A stretch of DNA of 20,249 nt from Chloroflexota bacterium (GCA_005881295.1 VBHS01000023.1:1-20249); one strand, 5' to 3'. Shown: positions 13,517-20,052, numbered from the stretch's first letter. The notes: generated by a model from the sequence alone, not told the origin. Program-made: numbers and translations.

Positions 13517-13556
13517 ACTTCCTCTCACTTTTCTGAGCTGAAAAGGACACTTCCTC
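13517..13556 (-). promoter_or_regulatory. Duplicated GAGGAAGT motif around a hairpin before rplX
   Basis: Read on the minus strand, GAGGAAGT occurs at 13556-13549 and again at 13524-13517, where the second copy is the rplX ribosome-binding site (6 nt before ATG). Between them CTTTTC/GAAAAG (13528-13533 and 13540-13545) makes a 6-bp stem with a 6-nt loop. The first copy is not followed by a start codon. It might be a decoy or relic site; function is unknown. Confidence 0.4.
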
Positions 13557-13557
13557 G

Positions 13558-13926
13558 TTAAAGCACCTCAGGCGCAAGCGAAATGATCTTCATAAAGTTT
13601 CGTTCGCGCAATTCGCGGGCCACCGGTCCAAAGATACGTGTACCTCGCGGGTTATTACCGGCGGCAATAATCACGGCGGCGTTCTCATCGAAACGGATAT
13701 GCGAGCCATCGGGGCGCGCATACTCTTTTGAGACACGAACCACCACAGCGTTCACTACCTCGCCCTTTTTGACCTGGCCATTGGGCGTGGCCTGCTTCAC
13801 AGTGGCTTTAATCACATCGCCAACCTCGGCATAGCGCTTGGCGGAGCCGCTGAGGACGCGAATACACATAATCTCTTTTGCGCCGGTATTATCGGCGACT
13901 TTCAAGCGTGTTTGTGGCTGGATCAT
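13558..13926 (-). CDS. rplN: 50S ribosomal protein L14 (uL14)
   Basis: 122 residues, standard length. L14 sits at the subunit interface (bridge B8) and is the binding site of the silencing factor RsfS. Signature stretches are MIQPQTRLKVADNTGAKEIMCIRVL, GDVIKATVKQATPNGQVKKGEVV, ENAAVIIAAGNNPRGTRIFGPVARELR and a final IISLAPEVL. ATG at 13924-13926 has AGGAG nearby. The 43-nt gap to rplX contains a small hairpin between two copies of GAGGAAGT. Confidence 0.98.
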   Translation of the reverse strand: MIQPQTRLKVADNTGAKEIMCIRVLSGSAKRYAEVGDVIKATVKQATPNGQVKKGEVVNAVVVRVSKEYARPDGSHIRFDENAAVIIAAGNNPRGTRIFGPVARELRERNFMKIISLAPEVL

Positions 13927-13938
13927 CCCATTTTCTCC

Positions 13939-14328
13939 TTATTCTTCCGCCTCGTCGGACTCGTCAGACTCCGACTCTTCGGATGACAGGTCGGGATCGG
14001 CCTCAGCCAGCACCTCTTCAACGGGCACGATACCGCTACTGGGCTTGATAATCTCGATCAAACGCCAACGTTTCATCTTGCTCAGTGGACGGCACTCTTC
14101 GATACGGACGAGATCTCCAATCTGACAGATATTCTCTTCGTCATGCGCTTGAAATCGCTTCGTCTGTTTATATGTGCGTTTATAGATACGATGCTTTTTC
14201 AAAGTCTCTACAACAACTACGATTGTTTTATTCATTTTGTTGCTCACCACGCGCCCAACTCTTTGTTGGCGACGGCCCTTTTTAGGGGTCGCGACCTGCT
14301 GCGTGGAGGTCACACTCTGCTGTGTCAT
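13939..14328 (-). CDS. rpsQ: 30S ribosomal protein S17 (uS17) with acidic C-terminal tail
   Basis: 129 residues against about 84 in E. coli. S17 is an early OB-fold assembly protein of the 30S body. Core at about 19-97: GRRQQRVGRVVSNKMNKTIVVVVE, KRTYKQTKRFQAHDEEN, IGDLVRIEECRPLSKMKRWRL. Both ends are extended: about 18 Gln/Thr/Ser-rich residues at the N-terminus and some 27 C-terminal residues, more than half Asp or Glu, ending ESDESDEAEE. ATG (14326-14328) overlaps the rpmC stop as ATGA, with GGAGG 7 nt upstream inside rpmC. 12 nt precede rplN. Confidence 0.96.
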   Translation of the reverse strand: MTQQSVTSTQQVATPKKGRRQQRVGRVVSNKMNKTIVVVVETLKKHRIYKRTYKQTKRFQAHDEENICQIGDLVRIEECRPLSKMKRWRLIEIIKPSSGIVPVEEVLAEADPDLSSEESESDESDEAEE

Positions 14329-14534
14329 TCTTCATCCTCCAACTGTGTCAGGCGGTGCTGCAAGCGTGCAATATCTTTGCGAGTCTGCGCGAAGATGCGA
14401 TTGTTCTTCACTTCACCACGCTGCTGCTGCAAACGAAGGTTGAATAGCTTTACGCGCAGTTCTTTCAGCTCACGCATTGCTTCGCCTGCAGAATATTCAG
14501 CGACTTGCTTACGACGTTCATTAAGCTTCGACAC
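14325..14534 (-). CDS. rpmC: 50S ribosomal protein L29 (uL29)
   Basis: 69 residues, usual small size. L29 is a two-helix protein by the exit tunnel, next to L23. The core LKELRVKLFNLRLQQQRGEVKNNRIFAQTRKDIARLQHRL is diagnostic. Chosen start is GTG at 14532-14534 (MSKLNERRKQVAEYS), because GGGGAGG lies 6 nt before it; the longer open frame upstream is only rplP read in another frame. It overlaps the rplP end by 14 nt and shares ATGA (4 nt) with rpsQ. Confidence 0.95.
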   Translation of the reverse strand: MSKLNERRKQVAEYSAGEAMRELKELRVKLFNLRLQQQRGEVKNNRIFAQTRKDIARLQHRLTQLEDEE

Positions 14535-14952
14535 TTTCCGCCTCCCCTCGTGTAATAAAGCGGCTCGCGACCGGCAGCTTGTGACTCGCAAGGCGTATAG
14601 CTTCTTTAGCGACTTCTTCGGAAACGCCGCCGATCTCGAAGATGATACGTCCTGGTTTAACAACCGCTACCCAGTGATCAACCGCGCCTTTACCGCTACC
14701 CATGCGGGTTTCAGCGGGTTTGGCAGAGATAGGTTTATCTGGAAAGACACGGATCCACACTTTACCACCGCGCTTCATGTAGCGGGTCAAGGCGATACGT
14801 GCCGACTCGATCTGACGAGCCTCCATCCAGCATGGTTCCAGGGCTTGCAACCCGTACTCGCCAAAGGCGAGGGTGTTGCCACGCTGGGCTGTACCTTTCA
14901 TACGACCGCGATGCTGTCTGCGGTACTTTGTACGTGACGGTGCCAATAACAT
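14521..14952 (-). CDS. rplP: 50S ribosomal protein L16 (uL16)
   Basis: 143 residues, normal. L16 is a late-assembly 50S protein near the A-site tRNA elbow. Landmarks are MLLAPSRTKYRRQHRGRMKG at the start, GEYGLQALEPCWMEARQIESAR, and KPAETRMGSGKGAVDHWVAVVKPGRI. ATG at 14950-14952 follows AGAGGAG. Its last 14 nt overlap rpmC, whose GTG start and GGGGAGG ribosome-binding site lie within this gene, so the pair is probably translationally coupled. Confidence 0.97.
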   Translation of the reverse strand: MLLAPSRTKYRRQHRGRMKGTAQRGNTLAFGEYGLQALEPCWMEARQIESARIALTRYMKRGGKVWIRVFPDKPISAKPAETRMGSGKGAVDHWVAVVKPGRIIFEIGGVSEEVAKEAIRLASHKLPVASRFITRGEAESVEA

Positions 14953-14967
14953 GGCTTAGAATCTCCT

Positions 14968-16062
14968 CTACTCGCTCTGAGTCGTCCCAGACTCTGGTGT
15001 TGGCGGCGTCGTTTCCTCAGGGACCTCAGGAACTGGTTGAACCGTTGGAGCCTGTGGTTCCGCAGCTGGCGCGGGCTGTTCAGCCTGAGGACGTGGCGCG
15101 CGTTCACCTTGTGGACGTGCCGGACGCTCACCCTGTGGACGCGGTTGACGTGGGGTACGCTCGCCCTGCGGGCGCCCACTACGCTCACCTTGTGGACGTG
15201 GGGTACGCTCGCCCTGTGGGCGTGCCGGACGCTCACCCTGTGGACGCGGTGGCCTTTCCCCACGGGGGCCACGGTCTCCGCCTTGTGGTCGGTCTCCTTG
15301 CGGACGCTGACCACGTTCACCGCGTTCACCACCGCGGCGACGATCACCACCGCGGCGATCTCCGCCCTCGCGTGGGGCAAATGGCGGCTGCACGGCAGCT
15401 TCCTGCTGTCCTTCAATCGCCTCGCGGCGTTTACTCGGCAGAATATCGCCCTTATAAATCCATACTTTGATGCCGATGACACCAAAGGTAGTATGGGCCT
15501 CTGCCAGCCCATAATCGATATCAGCTCGCAAGGTGTGCAGGGGGATCTTCCCCTCAACCTCTTTCTCTGAGCGAGCAATTTCTGCTCCACCCAGGCGGCC
15601 GCCACAGATAATTCTGATGCCCTTGGCGTTAGCGCGCATAGTCTTTTGGACCGCCTGTTTCATCGCACGGCGAAATGAAACGCGCTTCTCCAGCTGCTCG
15701 GCCACACTACGCCCGACCAGGTAGGCATCCAACTCCGGCTGGCGAATCTCCATGATATTCAAGCGCACACGTTTCTTGGTTTTTGCCTCAAGCATCGCGC
15801 GCAGCTTATCTACCTTTTCGCCGCTTTTCCCAATCACGATCCCTGGCTTCGCTGTATAAATGGTCACCGAAACCTGGTTTGCTGCGGCACGCTCAATCTC
15901 AATTCTTGAGACCGAGGCGTTGAACAGTTCTTTGTTGATGCTCTGACGAATCAGGTCATCTTCCGCATAAACATCTTTATAATCGCGCTCAGCGTACCAG
16001 CGGGACTGCCATCCTTTGACGACGCCAAGCCTGAAACCTATGGGATGCACTTTTTGTCCCAA
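14968..16062 (-). CDS. rpsC: 30S ribosomal protein S3 (uS3) with a long RPQGER-repeat tail
   Basis: 364 residues against about 233 in E. coli. S3 forms, with S4 and S5, the mRNA entry channel and helicase. Residues 1-210 are normal: GQKVHPIGFRLG, KH-domain GKSG loop at 78-81, RRAMKQAVQKTM, GGRLGGAEIARSE and a final KVWIYKGDILPSK. After 211 comes about 150 residues rich in R, G, Q and P: RGG/RRGGER at 212-232, then RPQGER six times at 253-301 with 8-residue spacing, then a Pro/Glu/Thr end. Start is TTG (16060-16062) after AGGAGG at 6 nt. The body and tail share one frame. 15 nt precede rplP. Confidence 0.97.
   Translation of the reverse strand: MGQKVHPIGFRLGVVKGWQSRWYAERDYKDVYAEDDLIRQSINKELFNASVSRIEIERAAANQVSVTIYTAKPGIVIGKSGEKVDKLRAMLEAKTKKRVRLNIMEIRQPELDAYLVGRSVAEQLEKRVSFRRAMKQAVQKTMRANAKGIRIICGGRLGGAEIARSEKEVEGKIPLHTLRADIDYGLAEAHTTFGVIGIKVWIYKGDILPSKRREAIEGQQEAAVQPPFAPREGGDRRGGDRRRGGERGERGQRPQGDRPQGGDRGPRGERPPRPQGERPARPQGERTPRPQGERSGRPQGERTPRQPRPQGERPARPQGERAPRPQAEQPAPAAEPQAPTVQPVPEVPEETTPPTPESGTTQSE
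15136..15306 (-). repeat. 24-bp minisatellite encoding RPQGERxx units in rpsC
   Basis: Codons 253-309 of rpsC are a tandem repeat of 8-residue units. RPQGER occurs at 253, 261, 269, 277, 288 and 296, and a variant RPQAEQ at 304; RPQGDR at 233 is an outlying relative. The DNA repeats are imperfect because synonymous codons differ, so the array is maintained at protein level or is fairly old. One unit is 11 residues (a 3-residue addition). The antisense strand stays open here only because of the repeat's composition. Confidence 0.85.
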
Positions 16063-16076
16063 AAGTGTCCTCCTTT

Positions 16077-16427
16077 TTAATGCCCGGCGTCTGCCGGATC
16101 ATCTGAAACGATTACCGTAACATGGCAGAAGCGCCGCAGAATGCGAGCAGCCTGACCACGAGAACGCGCTTTCACACGTTTGATCCGGAATGAATCGTCC
16201 GCCACAATATTTAGAATATATAAATCATCTGGATTGAGATTGTAGTTATTCTCCGCGTTCGCCGCCGCCGACGCCACGACTTTGCTCACTGGTAGCGCGC
16301 CTGCGTTGGGCAGGAACTGGAGAATAGCCTGAGCCTCAATCACTGTTTTCCCTTTCACCGCGTTGGTGACTAGACGCATCTTGCGCGGCGAAATACCTAT
16401 ATCTTTCGCAATAGCCCTGACTTGCAT
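16077..16427 (-). CDS. rplV: 50S ribosomal protein L22 (uL22)
   Basis: 116 residues, normal. L22 binds all 23S domains and its hairpin narrows the exit tunnel (macrolide region). Recognisable stretches are AIAKDIGISPRKMRLV at the N-terminus, SAAANAENNYNLNPDDLYI in the middle and KRVKARSRGQAARILRRFCHVTVIV at the tunnel-loop end, where RSRGQAARI replaces the common RAKGRAxRI. ATG at 16425-16427 follows GAGAGG at 6 nt, which touches the edge of the upstream palindrome. 14 nt separate it from rpsC. Confidence 0.97.
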   Translation of the reverse strand: MQVRAIAKDIGISPRKMRLVTNAVKGKTVIEAQAILQFLPNAGALPVSKVVASAAANAENNYNLNPDDLYILNIVADDSFRIKRVKARSRGQAARILRRFCHVTVIVSDDPADAGH

Positions 16428-16439
16428 CTCGTACCTCTC

Positions 16440-16498
16440 GGGCGCAATTCAATGCGCTCCTACAGACGTAGGGTATAGGGGCGCATTGAATTGCGCCC
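16440..16498. repeat. 18-bp perfect inverted repeat in the rpsS-rplV gap
   Basis: GGGCGCAATTCAATGCGC at 16440-16457 is repeated exactly as its reverse complement at 16481-16498, with a 23-nt spacer. Inside, CCTAC-agac-GTAGG makes a second small hairpin, and the inner edges CTCCTAC and GTATAGGGG resemble the GTAGGRGC edge of the other elements here. It ends next to the GAGAGG ribosome-binding site of rplV. There is no following U-run, so it is a repeat element or mRNA hairpin, not an intrinsic terminator. Confidence 0.8.
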
Positions 16499-16516
16499 AC
16501 GCCTCCCCACGCTTTC

Positions 16517-16804
16517 CTACCGGACCGAACTGGTCTTCTCACTCCTGCCGCCCGCATGACCACGGAAGTGCCGTGTGGGAGCAAACTCACCTAATTTATG
16601 GCCTACCATGTTCTCAGTGATGTAGATAGGCACATGTGTCTTCCCGTTGTGGACGCCGATGGTCATCGACACCATTTCCGGGAAGATCATCGAAGCACGG
16701 GACCAGGTCTTGATCACACGGCGGTCGCCGCTGCGCTTCATCGCCAGCACTTTCTTTCTGAGCGATTCATGAATGTAGGGCCCCTTTTTTCTTGAGCGCG
16801 ACAT
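16517..16804 (-). CDS. rpsS: 30S ribosomal protein S19 (uS19)
   Basis: 95 residues, standard. S19 is a 30S head protein that contacts 16S rRNA with S13 and the A-site tRNA. Typical motifs are MSRSRKKGPYI at the start, RASMIFPEMVSMTIGVHNGK, and HKLGEFAPTRHFRGHAG near the end. ATG at 16802-16804 abuts the rplB stop (zero gap) and is served by GGAGGAGGAAG inside rplB, which suggests translational coupling. The 89-nt gap to rplV contains a strong palindrome. Confidence 0.97.
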   Translation of the reverse strand: MSRSRKKGPYIHESLRKKVLAMKRSGDRRVIKTWSRASMIFPEMVSMTIGVHNGKTHVPIYITENMVGHKLGEFAPTRHFRGHAGGRSEKTSSVR

Positions 16805-17644
16805 TTACTTCCTCCTCCTACCAGCATTGCGACGCCGAACGATGAATTGATCCGTTCTCTTGTTGTTACGAGTTTTGTAACCTAGAGCAGGTTTGCCCCA
16901 GGGTGTCTGCGGCTGTCCGCCAATTGGCGCACGGCCTTCACCGCCACCATGTGGATGGTCGCGCGGGTTCATGACAGATCCACGCACGGTTGGACGGCGG
17001 CCCATATGCCGTGAACGCCCGGCTTTACCGATACTGCGGTTCTCGTGATCGATATTACCCACCTGGCCAATGGTGGCCATACAGAGAATATGTACGCGGC
17101 GTTGCTCACCAGAAGGCAGGCGCAGTTGAGCATAATCGCCCTCTTTCGCCATGAGCTGCGCGCCCACGCCCGCGCCACGCGCCATCTGAGCCCCACGTCC
17201 TCGCTCCAATTCGATACAATGAACGGTAGTACCGGTTGGAATATTCTTAAGGGGCAGCGCGTTGCCTGGCCTGATATCGGCATCTGGTCCCGCGGAAACC
17301 TGGTCGCCGACCTTCAGTCCCAGCGGGGCGATGATATAGCGCTTCTCACCATCCAGGTAATGCAGCAGCGCGATACGAGCCGAACGATTTGGATCGTACT
17401 CAATGGCCGCGACCCTGGCGGGCACGTTCAACTTATTGCGCTTAAAGTCGATAATACGATAGGCTCGCTTGGCGCCACCGCCGCGATGGCGAGTGGTGAT
17501 CTTACCCTGGTTATTGCGGCCAGCATGCTTCTGCAACTTGACGGTCAAAGATTTCTCTGGCTTTGTCTTTGTGATCTCCTCGAATGTCGAAACTGACATG
17601 CCACGACGCCCAGGAGAAGTTGGTCGGTACTGTCTAATTGGCAT
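16805..17644 (-). CDS. rplB: 50S ribosomal protein L2 (uL2)
   Basis: 279 residues, full length. L2 is needed for subunit association and peptidyl transfer. Visible hallmarks are RPTSPGRRGMS at the N-terminus, GRNNQGKITTRHRGGGAKR at about 42-60, and the catalytic-centre loop MNPRDHPHGGGEGRAPIGG, with the universally conserved His in DHPHGG. That loop reads NPRDHPHGG where many bacteria have NPVDHPHGG. The ATG at 17642-17644 follows weak GAGAG/AAGG purines. Its TAA stop directly abuts the rpsS ATG, and the rpsS Shine-Dalgarno is formed by its last Arg/Lys codons. Confidence 0.98.
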   Translation of the reverse strand: MPIRQYRPTSPGRRGMSVSTFEEITKTKPEKSLTVKLQKHAGRNNQGKITTRHRGGGAKRAYRIIDFKRNKLNVPARVAAIEYDPNRSARIALLHYLDGEKRYIIAPLGLKVGDQVSAGPDADIRPGNALPLKNIPTGTTVHCIELERGRGAQMARGAGVGAQLMAKEGDYAQLRLPSGEQRRVHILCMATIGQVGNIDHENRSIGKAGRSRHMGRRPTVRGSVMNPRDHPHGGGEGRAPIGGQPQTPWGKPALGYKTRNNKRTDQFIVRRRNAGRRRK

Positions 17645-17657
17645 CTCTCAACACACC

Positions 17658-17954
17658 TTACGCTTTCAATGCGTCGATTGTATATCCCTGCTGGAGGGTT
17701 ACAATCGCCTTCTTCCACTCACGGGCCTTTTGAACTTGAGGAGCGGCCCCTTTACGCCGGAACATCTTCGTCTTGCCTGGCATACGAATAATGTTGACCG
17801 AGACAACCTTCACATTGAACATCGTCTCAACAGCACGGCGCACATCAATTTTGTTTGCCTCTAACGCCACTTTGAAGGTATATTTATTCTGCTCTTGCAA
17901 TTTCATTGTTTTTTCAGTCACTATACCGTGGCGCAGTATTTCTGTGATTTCCAC
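17658..17954 (-). CDS. rplW: 50S ribosomal protein L23 (uL23)
   Basis: 98 residues, usual size. L23 sits at the tunnel exit and is the docking point for trigger factor and SRP. Family signals are LRHGIVTEKTM near the N-terminus, NKYTFKVALEANKIDVRRAVE in the middle and VNIIRMPGKTKMFRRKG before the C-terminus. The start is GTG (17952-17954), preceded by the very strong GAGGAGGATAAAGGCT context; no ATG fits. It is 13 nt upstream of rplB. Confidence 0.96.
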   Translation of the reverse strand: MEITEILRHGIVTEKTMKLQEQNKYTFKVALEANKIDVRRAVETMFNVKVVSVNIIRMPGKTKMFRRKGAAPQVQKAREWKKAIVTLQQGYTIDALKA

Positions 17955-17972
17955 AGCCTTTATCCTCCTCGC

Positions 17973-18704
17973 CTAGGCCTCTTCGGCTTCTTCGCTATCC
18001 GTCGATGCGGTGACCAATTCGTCTTCGCCTGTGTTGTCGCTGGCGATTTTGGCACTCGCTTCTTCGGCACTCATGCCATCACCGAACACCATTTCGAGCC
18101 AGCGCACGGTTTTCAAAGGCATAATCAAACAATCATGCTTCAGCAGTTCCACGACATTGATCGAGGAAACATGTTGCACCTTGGCAGAAGGAATATTGCG
18201 CAGTGACAGAAGCACGTTTTCGTCGCGCTGTGGCAACATCATCAGCACGCGCTTACCATCTACGGGCAGCTTATCGAGGATCGCCACCATCTCTTTGGTG
18301 CGAGGAGCTTCCAGAGTCAGATCATTGAGCACGATCAGCTTCTCGTTCGCGACCTTGTCGGACAATGCCGAACGAATGGCCAGGCGGCGCATTTTCCTCG
18401 GTACATCATGATGGTAAGGATGCGGTTTTGGGCCAAATACTATACCGCCATGACGGAACTGCGGCGCGCGGGTACTCCCCTGGCGAGCACGACCCGTCCC
18501 CTTCTGCTTATATGGTTTTCTGTTACCGCCCGATACCTCAGCGCGAGTTTTGGTCGAAGCATTGCCTTGACGGCGATTCACCAGCTGTGCGGTGACAACC
18601 TGGTGGAGAACCGCCATATTGGGGGTGACTCCGAACACCTGCTCGCTCAGTTCGAGCTGTTCTACGGCCTCTCCGGCCATGTTATACACTGTAGTCGAGG
18701 GCAT
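17973..18704 (-). CDS. rplD: 50S ribosomal protein L4 (uL4) with acidic C-terminal tail
   Basis: 243 residues against about 201 in E. coli. L4 binds 23S rRNA domain I and lines the exit tunnel; in gamma-proteobacteria it also represses its own operon. The diagnostic loop is seen at residues 55-90 (AEVSGGNRKPYKQKGTGRAR, then RHGGIVFGPKPH). Beyond about residue 209 the protein carries an extra tail with many Asp, Glu and Ser, ending STDSEEAEEA, probably disordered. ATG at 18702-18704 follows AGGTAGG, which contains the rplC stop. 18 nt separate it from rplW. No sign of frame disruption. Confidence 0.97.
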   Translation of the reverse strand: MPSTTVYNMAGEAVEQLELSEQVFGVTPNMAVLHQVVTAQLVNRRQGNASTKTRAEVSGGNRKPYKQKGTGRARQGSTRAPQFRHGGIVFGPKPHPYHHDVPRKMRRLAIRSALSDKVANEKLIVLNDLTLEAPRTKEMVAILDKLPVDGKRVLMMLPQRDENVLLSLRNIPSAKVQHVSSINVVELLKHDCLIMPLKTVRWLEMVFGDGMSAEEASAKIASDNTGEDELVTASTDSEEAEEA

Positions 18705-18713
18705 TTCGGTTAC

Positions 18714-19553
18714 CTACCTCATCACATGCTTCTTAATCATGAGCAAACCACCATTGGCGCCGGGCACCGAGCCCTTGACCAGCAGCAGATTGCGCTCAGG
18801 ATCAGATTGAATCACTTGCAGTTTCTTCGCTGTCACACGCGCATTGCCCATATGACCAGCCATGCGTGTTCCCTTTAATACGCGGCCAGGGGTCGTACCA
18901 GAGCCAATCGAACCTGGAGCGCGAGTGCGATCCGACTGACCATGCGTCTTGGGTCCACCACTGAAGCCGTGGCGCTTGACCCCACCCTGGAATCCTTTAC
19001 CCTTGGAAGTACCAACAATGTCTACAGATTCACCAGTTGTGAACAGGCTCGCGTCGAATTGCTTGCCAAGTTCAATCTTTTCCGAGGCTACTCCATTCTG
19101 TACTTCCACTTCACGCAGGACTTTGAATGGGCCTAGCTCAGGTCCAGGACGGCGCTGGCGCTTCTCCTGCACTCTAAGTAACTTCTCTATCTGTTTATCT
19201 TTTTTCTCCGGCGCATCCTCTGAAGTTGTTTCAGCCTGTTCGCTACCTTCAGCGGTGGCGCTTTGCGTTTTAGACTTCGCACGCTGCTCTTGCTGGTACG
19301 CTTGCAGCCGTCTGCGCTGTGCTCTTAACAAGGGCAGGCTATGTCCAAGATGTCCCAACGCGGGGCGGGTGACGTTTTTTAGCGTTGTTTGCTCAAAACC
19401 TATCTGCACAGCTTCGTAGCCGTCATTGGCAACAGTCTTGATCTGTGTCACAATGCAGGGGCCGGCTTCTATCACCGTCACCGGTATGACTGTGCCGTTG
19501 GGCCCAAACACCTGGGTCATGCCGACCTTCCTGCCCAACAATGCATTTAGCAT
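18714..19553 (-). CDS. rplC: 50S ribosomal protein L3 (uL3) with a ~60-residue internal insertion
   Basis: Early 50S assembly protein that reaches toward the peptidyl-transferase centre. It has 279 residues against about 209 in E. coli. Residues 1-70 (LLGRKVGMTQVFGPNGTVIP ... RPALGHLG) and 141-279 (GPFKVLREVEV, then GTSKGKGFQGGVKRHGF and GSIGSGTTPGRVLKGTRMAG) are standard L3. Between them lies a charged low-complexity stretch (about 71-140), rich in Q, R, K, E and S, predicted helical or disordered. The reading frame is continuous, so this is a true insertion, not a frameshift. ATG at 19551-19553 follows AGAGGAT. It ends 9 nt before rplD, whose Shine-Dalgarno overlaps the rplC stop. Confidence 0.97.
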   Translation of the reverse strand: MLNALLGRKVGMTQVFGPNGTVIPVTVIEAGPCIVTQIKTVANDGYEAVQIGFEQTTLKNVTRPALGHLGHSLPLLRAQRRRLQAYQQEQRAKSKTQSATAEGSEQAETTSEDAPEKKDKQIEKLLRVQEKRQRRPGPELGPFKVLREVEVQNGVASEKIELGKQFDASLFTTGESVDIVGTSKGKGFQGGVKRHGFSGGPKTHGQSDRTRAPGSIGSGTTPGRVLKGTRMAGHMGNARVTAKKLQVIQSDPERNLLLVKGSVPGANGGLLMIKKHVMR

Positions 19554-19610
19554 ATCTTATATCCTCTTTCCTCAACTGTAGACCTGCTTTATCGCGTTCG
19601 CCCAGTATAT

Positions 19611-19706
19611 ACAACCAACTCCCGAAGGCCGATAAATCGGCGGTGAGCGCGATAAATCGGCTCCTACGGGTGGCCGGGTTAGTTTCGGTTGTCCGGGTTA
19701 TGTTGT
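19611..19706. repeat. Dispersed repeat element B in the rpsJ-rplC gap
   Basis: A compact segment with two GATAAATCGG words. Its core 19628-19667 matches 1843-1882 (rplQ-truA gap) at 36 of 40 positions by my count, and both elements later carry CCGGGTTATGTTGT (here 19693-19706). The first word is a perfect palindrome, GCCGATAAATCGGC, apart from its central bases. The flanks ACAACC (19611-19616) and GGTTGT (19687-19692) pair imperfectly. Non-coding; probably a small non-autonomous element or REP-like repeat. Confidence 0.7.
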
Positions 19707-19720
19707 TAAAAGTCAGGTCT

Positions 19721-20038
19721 CTACAGTTTGATCTCGATGTCCACGCCTGCGGGCAGATTCAAACGTGTCAGGGCTTCAACCGTCTTGTTCGTCGGATCGA
19801 TGATATCGATCAGGCGTTTGTGGGTGCGTATCTCAAACTGCTCACGTGAGTCTTTATCGATAAATGGTGAGCGTATTACTGTATACTTATCAATCTCGGT
19901 GGGCAGAGGCACCGGGCCCGAGACACGAGCTCCCGTCTGTTGCGCCGTATCTACAATCTGCATCGCCGACTGATCAAGAATACGATGATCATAGGCTTTC
20001 AGCCGGATGCGGATGCGCTGTTTCGTTCCTGCGGCCAT
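19721..20038 (-). CDS. rpsJ: 30S ribosomal protein S10 (uS10)
   Basis: 105 residues, the normal size for S10, a 30S head protein that also serves as NusE in antitermination complexes. The sequence begins MAAGTKQRIRIRLKAYDH and contains the conserved GPVPLPTEIDKYTVIRSPF stretch and the C-terminal LNLPAGVDIEIKL strand. The ATG at 20036-20038 is preceded by AGGAG at 6-7 nt; upstream in-frame codons run into the tuf gap and are not needed. First gene of the S10 cluster here. The following gap to rplC is unusually long (167 nt) for this operon and holds a repeat element. Confidence 0.97.
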   Translation of the reverse strand: MAAGTKQRIRIRLKAYDHRILDQSAMQIVDTAQQTGARVSGPVPLPTEIDKYTVIRSPFIDKDSREQFEIRTHKRLIDIIDPTNKTVEALTRLNLPAGVDIEIKL

Positions 20039-20052
20039 TTCTATCTCCTGTG

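Noticed and set aside
15136..15306. CRISPR-like tandem repetition
   Set aside because: The repeats are in frame, coding and without unique spacers; they are the S3 tail.
14799..15470. Long plus-strand open frames opposite the rpsC tail
   Set aside because: They are mirror images of the RPQGER repeat composition, have no ribosome-binding site or family similarity, and oppose a well supported gene.
19604..19609. Possible -10 (TATACT on the minus strand) before rplC
   Set aside because: No fitting -35 at 16-18 nt and not an extended -10; likely chance within the element B flank.
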